Part shown: positions 1 through 7,123 of the stretch, piece by piece
Numbering within the stretch: the stretch's first letter is position 1
Layout: every line of letters begins with the position of its first letter
NCBI GenBank assembly: GCA_023382875.1
Contig: JAHDXH010000005.1
Coordinates: 1 to 56,483 of the forward strand
Source: Patescibacteria group bacterium
GTDB lineage: Bacteria > Patescibacteriota > Microgenomatia > UBA1400 > PJMF01
Reading direction: 5' to 3'
Length of the DNA: 56,483 nucleotides
The notes under the pieces: model-generated
What the model saw: only the letters and a program-made list of their open reading frames with translations
Database searches by the model: none
What the model was told of the DNA's origin: nothing
Made by a program: the position numbers and the translations under genes

Positions 1-181
1 CACTTTCAGAAATAATTTCGACCGCATCGAAACTGTCACCCAATACTGATTTAAGCTCTTCAATCAAATCTCTGAAATATTGACTCGATGGAATTGTCAG
101 ACCATTTTCGACGGACCAGTTTTTTAATAATAAATTAGTATCAGCAGATACTAAATAAGGTTTAATAAATTGTTCTTTCAT
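1..181 (-). CDS. hypothetical protein, N-terminal part (runs off left edge)
   Basis: An open frame begins with ATG at 181 and continues through the window edge without a stop, giving 60 residues starting MKEQFIKPYLVSADTN. The visible part is soluble and mixed helical, with a Glu/Leu-rich stretch; I do not recognise a family. No Shine-Dalgarno sequence is visible. The start lies about 45 nt downstream of a terminator-like hairpin on the same strand, so expression may depend on readthrough of that hairpin or on an unseen promoter. Function unknown. Confidence 0.5.
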   Translation of the reverse strand, partial: MKEQFIKPYLVSADTNLLLKNWSVENGLTIPSSQYFRDLIEELKSVLGDSFDAVEIISES

Positions 182-224
182 TTTATTTTTTATGTCGCGA
201 AATCAGCCATTTTTGGTACAGGTA

Positions 225-248
225 CAAAAAACCCGCTTCTTCAGCGGG
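225..248 (-). terminator. intrinsic terminator hairpin (second of a tandem pair)
   Basis: On the minus strand the stem CCCGCT/AGCGGG (232-237 with 243-248) closes a 5-nt loop and is followed by a run of six T. It lies downstream of the minus-strand tRNA genes and upstream of the partial gene at the left edge, so it may end the tRNA transcript or act as an attenuator. Confidence 0.7.
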
Positions 249-265
249 GTGTGACTGTCTTCGCT

Positions 266-310
266 ATAAAAAATAAAGTTAAATCACCCCGCTGTCTGCG
301 TGGGTGTGAT
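266..310 (-). terminator. intrinsic terminator hairpin (first of a tandem pair)
   Basis: On the minus strand ATCAC-CCC-CGC pairs with GCG-GGG-TGAT (about 11 bp with two single-A bulges, loop AGACA) and is followed by a T-rich tract ending in six T. It probably ends the transcript carrying tRNA-Leu and tRNA-Val. Its 3' arm can instead pair with a segment just before the second hairpin. Confidence 0.65.
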
Positions 311-359
311 GAACAAAAGATAGTGATTTTTTTATTAAGTTAACTAACATAAATTGGGG

Positions 360-433
<74 letters not shown>

Positions 434-464
434 ATGTTTTGCCACCGTTCTCGACAAAGAATTC

Positions 465-548
465 TGGTGCCCAGGAGAGGACTTGAACCTCCACAGCTTG
501 CGCTATACGCACCTCAAGCGTACGTGTATACCATTTCACCACCTGGGC
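465..548 (-). tRNA. tRNA-Leu (anticodon GAG)
   Basis: Class II tRNA with a long variable arm on the minus strand. Acceptor GCCCAGG/CCTGGGC, anticodon stem TACGC/GCGTA around loop TTGAGGT giving GAG, T arm GGTTCAAGTCC. The 3' CCA is encoded at 465-467. It lies 47 nt downstream of the lactate dehydrogenase stop on the same strand and may be co-transcribed with it. Confidence 0.95.
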
Positions 549-595
549 TTAGAACTAATATTTTACCACGCTCGGGGAAAATCGTCTTTGGGATT

Positions 596-1522
596 TTATT
601 TATAGTTGGCAGTAAAGGCTTGCAAGGTCTTAGCCGAATTATAAAGCTTTACCACTTCTTCTTCGGAAAGTTTGGCCATTAAAATTCTCTCAACACCTTC
701 TCGACCCAAAACACAGGGTACTGATAAAGCAACATTACTCAAACCATAATAATCATTCAAAGGAACTGACAATGGCAAAACCGTTTCTTCATCGCGCAAA
801 ACCCCATTCATAATTTCAACAATCGCAGCGGCGATGGCGTAATAGGTAGCACCTTTGGCATCAATAATTTTATAGGCAGCATTTTTAGCTTGAGAATAAG
901 CTTCATTAGCAAACTCCATCGAGAAATTTTTGAGCTCAGTAATATTTTGACCACCCACAGATGCAGAGGAGATAACTGGGAATGAACTATCGCCATGCTC
1001 ACCTAAAATGTAGGCGTGAATACTGCCAGGATTAACTTTAAGCTTCTCTGACAAATGACTTCTAAAACGAGCTGTATCAAGAATTGTGCCCGAACCAAAA
1101 ATCTGGCCAGGGGTAACTTTGACCACTTGGTTTGCTCTATAAGTCAAAATATCAACCGGATTGGAAACAATACACACCACTGCGTCTGGAGCAGCTTTCA
1201 TGATCTTGGGCATGGCGTCTTCAATAATATCAACGTTTTTCTTGACCAACTCCAGTCGGGTTTCACCAGGCTTTTGCGCCACACCGGCGGTCATCACAAT
1301 AAACTGACAACCCTCGAGGTCTTTATAACTATCTGTTGGAATTATTCTGGCTGACTGTAAAAAGGGGAGAGCGTGCTCGAGGTCAAGAGCTTCACCTTCG
1401 GCTCGCTTTTTATCCCTCGAAAACAAAACTAATTCGTTCGGAGTTCCATCAATCAGCATCGCAAACGCTGCCGTCACACCAACGTGACCACAACCAATAA
1501 CACCGACTTTAATAGAACTCAT
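596..1522 (-). CDS. ldh: L-lactate dehydrogenase
   Basis: NAD-dependent reduction of pyruvate to lactate, the usual NAD+-regenerating step of fermentative CPR bacteria; cytosolic. The protein (308 aa) shows the Rossmann motif GVIGCGHVG near residue 5, the substrate loop AQKPGETRLELV, SNPVDILTY, and the catalytic histidine in GEHGDSSFPV. The Gln in the loop (LDH position 102) rather than Arg favours lactate over malate dehydrogenase; this rests on family knowledge. I chose ATG 1522 because AAGGAAAG lies just upstream of it; an ATG at 1546 would add 8 residues unlike the family. Minus strand, upstream of tRNA-Leu and tRNA-Val. Confidence 0.93.
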   Translation of the reverse strand: MSSIKVGVIGCGHVGVTAAFAMLIDGTPNELVLFSRDKKRAEGEALDLEHALPFLQSARIIPTDSYKDLEGCQFIVMTAGVAQKPGETRLELVKKNVDIIEDAMPKIMKAAPDAVVCIVSNPVDILTYRANQVVKVTPGQIFGSGTILDTARFRSHLSEKLKVNPGSIHAYILGEHGDSSFPVISSASVGGQNITELKNFSMEFANEAYSQAKNAAYKIIDAKGATYYAIAAAIVEIMNGVLRDEETVLPLSVPLNDYYGLSNVALSVPCVLGREGVERILMAKLSEEEVVKLYNSAKTLQAFTANYK

Positions 1523-1580
1523 ACTTTCCTTACTTAGTTTGTACAAGTCAAATATAGCAATTTTTCGGGATGATTGTCGA

Positions 1581-1609
1581 TTGGAAAGCCGAGTAAAGGA
1601 TGTTATAAT
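1581..1609 (+). promoter_or_regulatory. sigma70-type promoter of tRNA-Phe
   Basis: TTGGAA (1581-1586), a 17-bp spacer, then TATAAT (1604-1609), ending 11 nt before the tRNA. Confidence 0.75.
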
Positions 1610-1620
1610 TTCTCTCTCAA

Positions 1621-1696
1621 GCCAAGCTAGCCAAGTTGGTCACGGCGCATGTCTGAAGAACATGAAATTGAGGTTCGATTCCTCAGCTTGGCACCA
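1621..1696 (+). tRNA. tRNA-Phe (anticodon GAA)
   Basis: Acceptor GCCAAGC/GCTTGGC, D stem GCC/GGC, anticodon stem CATGT/ACATG around loop CTGAAGA giving GAA, T stem TGAGG/CCTCA. CCA is encoded at 1694-1696. Confidence 0.95.
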
Positions 1697-1709
1697 ACAA
1701 AGAAAAAGG

Positions 1710-1868
1710 TTATTTACCAATAAAGGTCATAATCAGGTGTTTAATAAGCTGAGCAATCGCTTTAACACCTTCTGACCCGTAAATAACAACTTGTTTTAAA
1801 ATCGCTTCAATACCTTTACCGGTACTGGAATTAAAATCTGTTTGTTTGATCGAATACGGATTTGACAT
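1710..1868 (-). CDS. small hypothetical amphipathic peptide (52 aa)
   Basis: An open frame from ATG 1868 to TAA at 1710-1712 encodes 52 residues. It is nearly antisense-free, filling the gap between two plus-strand tRNAs. After a polar N-terminus (MSNPYSIKQTDFNSSTGKG) the remainder reads as a continuous Lys-containing amphipathic helix (EAILKQVVIYGSEGVKAIAQ and onward to a terminal GK). There is no signal peptide and no Shine-Dalgarno sequence. Size and character recall phenol-soluble-modulin-like or leaderless-bacteriocin-like peptides, but I see no family signature. It could be a chance frame; the clean helical periodicity is the main support. Confidence 0.42.
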   Translation of the reverse strand: MSNPYSIKQTDFNSSTGKGIEAILKQVVIYGSEGVKAIAQLIKHLIMTFIGK

Positions 1869-1920
1869 AATTAGGAGTGATTATAAAATATAAGAGTCAA
1901 TTAACATAGTATAGATAAAT

Positions 1921-1993
1921 GCGAGAATAGCTCAGTTGGTAGAGCGCCTCCTTGCCAAGGAGGAGGTCGCGGGTTCGAGCCCCGTTTCTCGCT
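1921..1993 (+). tRNA. tRNA-Gly (anticodon GCC)
   Basis: Acceptor GCGAGAA/TTCTCGC, D arm GCTCAGTTGGTAGAGC, anticodon stem CCTCC/GGAGG around TTGCCAA giving GCC, T loop GGTTCGAGCCC. CCA is not encoded. A weak -10 candidate (TATAGAT) lies about 8 nt upstream. Confidence 0.96.
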
Positions 1994-2001
1994 CATTTTT
2001 T

Positions 2002-2613
2002 TTATCTATTATCTAAGCTATACCACAATGCCAGGCAAGCATAAGAACGGTATGGCGACCAAGTTTCCACTTTTTTAGCTAAAGTTTCTTTTTCCAAGAT
2101 TTCTGGACCATAAATTTTGATCATGGCGTTTTTCAAACCGAGATCACCAGGAGAGAAAACGTCATTTCTGCCCATGGTAAAAATCAAAAACATCTCAGCA
2201 GTCCAGCGACCAATACCTTTAACCTTGACCAAATCAGCCACAATTTCTTCATCGCTCAAAGTTGGAAAAGCTTCAAAATTAACCTCGCGATTCATCACCG
2301 CTGCAGCCAAAGCTCGAATATAGCGAGCTTTAGCCCAGGAAGTGCCGATTTCACGATAAACCGATTCTTCTTTAGCCAAAACCAAGTTGGGAGTAGGGGA
2401 GCGCTCGGGAAATAAATCAAGGAATCGACCAATGATCGCATCAGCAGCTTTCATACCTAGCTGTTGAGCGACGATATCTTGGCAAAGTTTGGCGAAATAA
2501 GTTTGCGGATCGGTATTGGCAACTAAAATTCGCTCCGGCATTTTTTCCAAAAAAGGAAATAAAACCGGATCGGCTTGGCGAAAATGAGTCAGGATATCAG
2601 CGTATTTGGTCAT
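2002..2613 (-). CDS. alkA: HhH-GPD DNA glycosylase (3-methyladenine DNA glycosylase II / AlkA type)
   Basis: Base-excision repair enzyme expected to remove alkylated purines. The 203-residue protein carries the helix-hairpin-helix [15 protein letters not shown] around residue 135, followed by the catalytic Asp in [12 protein letters not shown], the order typical of the HhH-GPD superfamily. An AlkA-like [11 protein letters not shown] stretch lies near residue 50. Length matches single-domain family members without the N-terminal AlkA domain; there is no Fe-S cysteine cluster as in endonuclease III/MutY. The start ATG is 8 nt after GATAAT on the minus strand, consistent with a leaderless transcript. 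Exact lesion specificity cannot be read from sequence. Confidence 0.85.
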   Translation of the reverse strand: MTKYADILTHFRQADPVLFPFLEKMPERILVANTDPQTYFAKLCQDIVAQQLGMKAADAIIGRFLDLFPERSPTPNLVLAKEESVYREIGTSWAKARYIRALAAAVMNREVNFEAFPTLSDEEIVADLVKVKGIGRWTAEMFLIFTMGRNDVFSPGDLGLKNAMIKIYGPEILEKETLAKKVETWSPYRSYACLALWYSLDNR

Positions 2614-2633
2614 TACGGCCCATTATCGCACAC

Positions 2634-3356
2634 CTATTTTCCAAAAATACCGCGGTAACGATCGACGAGGGAAAACTTTTTATAAAAGGCCTCGACCACT
2701 AAATCCGTTGCGTCTTCAATGCTATAAAAAGCGGTATTCAAAACCATGTCGTAATAACTAGATTTTTTGATGTCGCGTTTGAAGTACTTTTTGACAAATT
2801 CAGCTCGGTCTTGTTCCACCTTCATCACTCTTTCTCTGGCTTCACTCGCGCTCAAACCTTCATACTTAACAGCCCGAATCTGGCGAATAGCCTTTGGAGC
2901 AGTGATGCGAACATGCAAACCTTTAGCTTTAGGGGTAATAAAGTTGGCTCCACGGCCTAAAATCACCACATGGCCTTTATAGGCATAAGCCAAAATTACT
3001 TTGCACAACTCAGAAATATATTTGTAATCACTTACATAATCCTTGTTGAGGTGGGAGTGGACCAAATCTTCAATCGAAGTACGGGCTTTTTCATCGATGG
3101 TTTCGATAATTTTGTTGCGCATTTTGGTCGACTGAGCAATTTCTTCGATAATCTGATGATCGACATATTCATAATTCAATTTTTTGGCGACTCTTTGGCC
3201 GATCAAAGCCCCACCACTTCCCGGCTCACGAGCCAAAGTGATAAATGGAGCAGTAAACAAACCTTCGGGAACAGACGAATTAGCAAATGTTGCACTCTTA
3301 CGAATACCAGCCAAATTGATCATTTTATTGATAAAGGGGTAGTAATGGAGTGACAT
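2634..3356 (-). CDS. cytidylate kinase-like family protein
   Basis: P-loop nucleotide kinase-like protein of 240 residues. After an N-terminal extension of about 38 residues comes FITLAREPGSGGALIGQRVA, the degenerate P-loop typical of the cytidylate kinase-like family, then YVDHQIIEEIA (base of the NMP-binding region), GHVVILGRGANFI, and a C-terminal Arg-rich LID-like segment (RERVMKVEQDRAEFVKKYF). Family members are annotated from similarity to CMP kinase and their substrate is usually unknown. On the minus strand, upstream of alkA with a 20-nt gap. The repeated hairpin element at 3422-3504 lies in its upstream region. Confidence 0.8.
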   Translation of the reverse strand: MSLHYYPFINKMINLAGIRKSATFANSSVPEGLFTAPFITLAREPGSGGALIGQRVAKKLNYEYVDHQIIEEIAQSTKMRNKIIETIDEKARTSIEDLVHSHLNKDYVSDYKYISELCKVILAYAYKGHVVILGRGANFITPKAKGLHVRITAPKAIRQIRAVKYEGLSASEARERVMKVEQDRAEFVKKYFKRDIKKSSYYDMVLNTAFYSIEDATDLVVEAFYKKFSLVDRYRGIFGK

Positions 3357-3421
3357 ACTTTACTATAGCTTGATCAAGATAAAATGACCATGCTTATGCA
3401 ATATGTATGATGAAGTATGAC

Positions 3422-3504
3422 AAATAATAGCCATCATCTTTCTCAAATGATTGGTGATTCATTCCTTCATCAACATCATTTTCGAAAAACGATGGCTATT
3501 ATTT
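3422..3504 (-). repeat. dispersed structured hairpin element, copy 1
   Basis: Perfect 14-bp inverted repeat (3422-3435 with 3491-3504, arm AAATAATAGCCATC). Inside it are a pyrimidine/purine-rich internal segment and an inner 7-bp stem AAATGAT/ATCATTT (3445-3451 with 3475-3481) closing a loop of exactly 23 nt. Read on the minus strand the loop contains GATGAAGGAATGAATC. It is shared with the copies at 22312-22388 and 49014-49105, whose stems differ in sequence. It lies between two minus-strand genes. Confidence 0.8.
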
Positions 3505-3529
3505 ACTAAATTAATCTCCAAATTCTGCC

Positions 3530-4138
3530 TTATCCCTGTTCAAACTTTTCTGGATATAGCTGTCTTAGTGAAACAGAATTGGCATCTCTTTCGGAGATTA
3601 TAAGTTGTTCGTGACTAATTGGCCACTCGATATTCAAGTCAGTATCAAAAAGATTAATCGCTTTATCGCCAGCTTTATCACGATTAGCATAAAGTTCATC
3701 AACCAAATAAACATAATCAGCTGGACCTTCCAAAACCACAAAGCCGTTAGCGATACCCTGAGAAACAAATAAAGCGCCAGCCAAAGCCCCTTCACCACTG
3801 CCCAGCAAAAATTTGACGTGCTGACCAAAAGTGGGTGACTCGGGACGAATATCCACTAAAACACTCATCACTTTACCAGTTACCACCGTTATTAGCTTAT
3901 CCCAAGCTTCAGCGTGGAAACCACGAATGACATTAGTTTCTGAATGAGATAAGTTGACCTGCTTTGCCACAAAAGCTCGACCAGTTATTGCCTCCACCTC
4001 TGGAATTCTAGCGATTTCGGCATAAAAACCCCGGTGGTCAGCAAAAGCGTGGTGTGGCAAAAAATATAAACCCTCAAGCGGTGTTTTATAAACATCTTCA
4101 GCAATTTTAAGCTCTGGGGTGGGTTGGTAGGTCTGCAT
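3530..4138 (-). CDS. rfbC: dTDP-4-dehydrorhamnose 3,5-epimerase-like cupin (RmlC family)
   Basis: Cupin-fold sugar-nucleotide epimerase of the RmlC family (202 aa), expected to act on dTDP-4-keto-6-deoxy sugars for surface polysaccharide. Visible family landmarks in order: FADHRGFYAEIARIPEVEA, KQVNLSHSETNVIRGFHAE with the catalytic His of the RGxH motif, the strand DKLITVVTGKVMSVLVDIRP, SPTFGQHV, and the C-terminal DTDLNIEWPI. The usual AHGF motif reads ANGF, replacing a conserved His, so activity may differ from canonical RmlC. No other rml genes are nearby. Divergent from map with only 27 bp between the two start codons. Confidence 0.8.
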   Translation of the reverse strand: MQTYQPTPELKIAEDVYKTPLEGLYFLPHHAFADHRGFYAEIARIPEVEAITGRAFVAKQVNLSHSETNVIRGFHAEAWDKLITVVTGKVMSVLVDIRPESPTFGQHVKFLLGSGEGALAGALFVSQGIANGFVVLEGPADYVYLVDELYANRDKAGDKAINLFDTDLNIEWPISHEQLIISERDANSVSLRQLYPEKFEQG

Positions 4139-4165
4139 ATATACGAGTATTCTATAATATAGGCA

Positions 4166-4948
4166 ATGATTATCAAAAACTCAAATCAAAGACATCAATA
4201 TTTTGAAGCTTGTCGCATCTCAGTTGAGATTTTAAAACAACTTTACGACCAAGTAGCTATTGGCGTTGTACCGATCGAAATCGACCAATTAGCAGGGAAA
4301 CTTTGTGAAAAATATGGTGTCAAACCAGCCTTTTATGCCGTCCAAGGCAAAAAGGGTATTTATGGTTATAACACCTGCATTCAGGTTAATGATGTGGCGG
4401 TGCACGGCATTCCTGATTCTGTTAATCCCATCAAGTCTGGCGACTTGGTTAGCATCGACTTTGGCATTATTTATGAGGGTCTTTATACCGACCACTGCGT
4501 AACGGTTGGTGTGGGTGAAGTTAGTGAGGCAGATAAAAAACTTTTGCGAGTGGGTCGAGAATCTGTTTTAAACGCTACCAAACAAGCTGTTACTGGCAAT
4601 CACACTGGCGATTTGGGCTATGTCATGGAATCACAAGCTCGCCAAGCAGGCTTTGATACGCTCAAGGAGTACATTGGCCATGGTATTGGCACTGGACTTC
4701 ATGATGAACCAGAAATCCCAGCCTACGGCCAACCACACACTGGCGATCCACTACACAGAGGTGAAGTCATTTGCGTTGAATCCCAAGTGGTAGCTGGTCA
4801 ACCAAAGGTTAAAACTGACGCCGATGGTTGGACAACTAGAACCAGAGATGGCGAAAATGCGGTGATGTTTGAGTTTATGGTCATGGTCGACAATACCAAA
4901 GGTATTATCATGACTCCCACCCAAGATTGGCCACTAATTAAAAAATAA
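4166..4948 (+). CDS. map: type I methionine aminopeptidase
   Basis: Removes the initiator Met from nascent proteins; cytosolic metalloprotease of the pita-bread fold. Of 260 residues, the five metal ligands can be placed: Asp in SIDFGIIYEG, Asp in YTDHC, His in GHGIGTGLHDEP, Glu in VICVESQVV and Glu in VMFEFMVMV. The N-terminal substrate His is in VAVHGIPD. The last motif deviates from the common FEHT, and a segment of about 15 residues (GQPKVKTDADGWTTRTRDG) matches the usual glycine-rich loop. A -10 box TATAAT at 4153-4158 ends 7 nt before the ATG, so the mRNA is probably leaderless. Divergent from the RmlC gene. Confidence 0.92.
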   Translation: MIIKNSNQRHQYFEACRISVEILKQLYDQVAIGVVPIEIDQLAGKLCEKYGVKPAFYAVQGKKGIYGYNTCIQVNDVAVHGIPDSVNPIKSGDLVSIDFGIIYEGLYTDHCVTVGVGEVSEADKKLLRVGRESVLNATKQAVTGNHTGDLGYVMESQARQAGFDTLKEYIGHGIGTGLHDEPEIPAYGQPHTGDPLHRGEVICVESQVVAGQPKVKTDADGWTTRTRDGENAVMFEFMVMVDNTKGIIMTPTQDWPLIKK

Positions 4949-4961
4949 GTTCAAAAGCAAG

Positions 4962-5288
4962 TTAACTTTTATCTGCTTTTTCCTCTTCAACTTCCAATTT
5001 TTGGAATTGACCACGGCGGTAGAGCACACCGATCACGCCATAAACAGCCAAATCGATAAATGTCTCTTCAATAGTTTCATTAGCAGGTTCGCCGCCAGTC
5101 ATTAAAAGGTTTTTAAGACGTTCAGCTTTTTCACTAATACGAAAGGCCATGCCTAACTCTTTGCCAGACAAAATGTTGCCTTTACCGTAATCTTTATGCT
5201 TTTTAAGAAACATTTCCAAAAGCTCAGCATTAACGTTTTCAAATGCTTGGTCTAATGTTTTTGGGGTAACGATCTTTGTTTTTGACAT
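4962..5288 (-). CDS. DUF1599 / nucleotide-modification-associated (Nmad1-like) small protein
   Basis: A 108-residue soluble protein. The core KKHKDYGKGNILSGKELG, followed by ISEKAERLKNLLMTGG and ETFIDLAVYGVIGVLY, matches the pattern I know for the DUF1599/Nmad1 family: K-x-x-DYG, then K-x-x-R, then a D-x-x-x-Y helix, probably related to all-alpha NTP-binding folds. That family occurs in phages and bacteria near nucleotide metabolism; a substrate cannot be named. The C-terminus is charged (EVEEEKADKS). It is convergent with map and divergent from the gene at 5351, so it stands alone. Confidence 0.55.
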   Translation of the reverse strand: MSKTKIVTPKTLDQAFENVNAELLEMFLKKHKDYGKGNILSGKELGMAFRISEKAERLKNLLMTGGEPANETIEETFIDLAVYGVIGVLYRRGQFQKLEVEEEKADKS

Positions 5289-5316
5289 AAATATATATAA
5301 ACCGATCAGAATAAAG

Positions 5317-5344
5317 TTGACAAGTACAAAGTCCTTCGTAAAAT
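5317..5344 (+). promoter_or_regulatory. strong promoter placed for leaderless translation
   Basis: Consensus TTGACA (5317-5322), a 16-bp spacer, TAAAAT (5339-5344), then 6 nt to the ATG at 5351. There is no room for a Shine-Dalgarno sequence, so the start codon should lie at or within a few nt of the transcript 5' end. This is the clearest example of a pattern seen at many genes here. Confidence 0.75.
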
Positions 5345-5350
5345 ACTTCC

Positions 5351-5587
5351 ATGGTCGAAAAAAGAGAACGTAGATCGCCAGAATTTTATGTCTTAATTGA
5401 GTACGAAGCTCGATGTGAGTGCTGTGGTTTTGAGATTGCTGACGATCTTCAAGATGCCAATGAAAGAGATGGTATGGCCAATGTGCGCGCTATTTGTGAG
5501 GGCTGGCATTTCACCACCAACCGCATTGCTAATCACAACTGTAATGGCACCTTAACCATCATGACCAAAACTACTTATTGGGTTTAA
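5351..5587 (+). CDS. small hypothetical protein with paired cysteines
   Basis: A 78-residue protein starting MVEKRERRSPEFYVL. It contains a C-x-C-C cluster (RCECCGFEI) near residue 25, a single Cys in RAICEGWHF and another in NHNCNGTL, a pattern that could bind zinc, but the spacing fits no family I recognise. No signal peptide or membrane segment. It has its own well-formed promoter directly before the ATG, the best evidence that it is a real gene. It is convergent with the secreted dockerin protein. Confidence 0.6.
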   Translation: MVEKRERRSPEFYVLIEYEARCECCGFEIADDLQDANERDGMANVRAICEGWHFTTNRIANHNCNGTLTIMTKTTYWV

Positions 5588-5600
5588 CTTTTTGAAAATG

Positions 5601-7106
5601 TTACTGGCCGCACTGATTTTTGAATTCCACCACAAATAAAGTGTAATCGACAATATTTACTTGGCCATCATCATTAAGGTCACTAACTTTTTGATTATTA
5701 TTTGCTGATCCAGCCAAAAGCTCAGAAACTAAGATTGTATAGTCAGCCAGATTGACTTTGCCGTCTTGATTGAAATCAGCTCGGCAAGCTGGCGCTGGCG
5801 TGGTAGAAGGTGTTGCTGACGGAGTTACTGATGGGGTTGCGTTAACAACGTTAGAAGATTTTTCCAAAGTAAAAACCTGCACTCCTGATTTTGCCACCAC
5901 ACCGCTCATATAATTATCGTTTCCAACTTTTTCCACCACTAAACTCTGACCGTAACGATCATCGTTGGCAAACAAAGGCTTAAAAGTACTCATGTCAAAG
6001 CCACTCGGCAATTTAATCTGATTTTTAGTTTCAAGATCAGATTGTGAGTTGGTATTTAGCACAATAATGAAAGCTTTGTCGCCATGAACAAAAGTGGCTA
6101 CATGCAAACGTGGTTTACCAAACACACCAGGAGTGGTGTCTTGATATGTATACTCACCATTCAAAATTGCCTCCACCAATTCACCATTAATGTCCTGTCT
6201 CAACTTTTTCCATTCAGTCCATAATTCTGTCTTGGTAGATAGATCGCCACTTTCCTCCCAGTATGAATAAGCCAAAATACCTTCCAATCTTGTAACTACT
6301 GCCGCCCAAGTCATGTTGCGAGTTTCCACTGGGTTTGGATAACGTTCACCACCCCAAGCAAATGCCTGCAAATTAGCAAAGACAGCTTTATTGGCTGGCG
6401 CTTGCTCGCGGGCATATTTTAAGTAGGCAAAATTTTCTTCCAATGGGGCATTAGCAAATGATTCATCATTGTTACCAATCGGATATGTTTGAGTGCCCAT
6501 AATATCCATTGCCTCATGATATTCGCCGAAAAGATATTTAGCCGACTGGCCAGATTTAAAAGGATAACCGCCCCCAGACCCATAAATAATTTGGGTGGCA
6601 CCATTGGCTTTGGCTGAATTTCTAACCACATCTGCTTCTTGCTTGGCTTGATCAGGATTAATGCGTGGATTAGAGTAGGGGACATTAAAATCATCCAACA
6701 CATTCCAGCCGATTAAGGTGAGCTCATCTTTGAACACCTGTGTCCATTTATCCAAACTAGGTTTGTAATAAGACGCAATAATGGTCATACCATATTTTTG
6801 CGCCTCCGCTCTGGCTTCCTGTGTACTTTTTTCTGCATCTGGACCAGTAATCACCAACTGCAAAATATTAAAGCCGGCTTCACCCATTTTTTTAACATCT
6901 TCAACCATACCTGCCCCGTAACGATTCTTAACATCAGAAACATGATAAAAACCAAAGGGATAAAAAGCCTGCCCATCTTTTTGCACCACGCCATCGTTTC
7001 TGATGGTGATAATCGGATTTGCAGCTCGAATTGATTTAGTGGAAACAAAAAAACCAGTTACTAAAAGAAGCAACAGCAGTGATTTAAAAAAGACTGCCTG
7101 TTTCAT
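5601..7106 (-). CDS. secreted TIM-barrel-like glycoside hydrolase candidate with C-terminal dockerin
   Basis: A 501-residue exported protein. Residues 1-28 form a signal peptide (basic start, leucine-rich core, cleavage near SIRA-ANP). Residues 30-330 read like an alternating beta/alpha barrel (FYPFGFYHV, NILQLVITGPD, GMTIIASYY, WNVLDDFN, MGTQTYPIG, AYSYWEESG), resembling cellulase/GH-like barrels, though catalytic acids cannot be assigned. A beta-sandwich-like region follows, then a Ser/Thr/Pro linker near 425-440. The C-terminus (about 441-501) is a type I dockerin with two calcium loops, DFNQDGKVNLAD and DLNDDGQVNIVD. No cohesin is present in the window. Likely acts outside the cell on polymers or binds a surface cohesin partner. 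Confidence 0.75.
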   Translation of the reverse strand: MKQAVFFKSLLLLLLVTGFFVSTKSIRAANPIITIRNDGVVQKDGQAFYPFGFYHVSDVKNRYGAGMVEDVKKMGEAGFNILQLVITGPDAEKSTQEARAEAQKYGMTIIASYYKPSLDKWTQVFKDELTLIGWNVLDDFNVPYSNPRINPDQAKQEADVVRNSAKANGATQIIYGSGGGYPFKSGQSAKYLFGEYHEAMDIMGTQTYPIGNNDESFANAPLEENFAYLKYAREQAPANKAVFANLQAFAWGGERYPNPVETRNMTWAAVVTRLEGILAYSYWEESGDLSTKTELWTEWKKLRQDINGELVEAILNGEYTYQDTTPGVFGKPRLHVATFVHGDKAFIIVLNTNSQSDLETKNQIKLPSGFDMSTFKPLFANDDRYGQSLVVEKVGNDNYMSGVVAKSGVQVFTLEKSSNVVNATPSVTPSATPSTTPAPACRADFNQDGKVNLADYTILVSELLAGSANNNQKVSDLNDDGQVNIVDYTLFVVEFKNQCGQ

Positions 7107-7123
7107 AGAACAAGTAAATTTAA

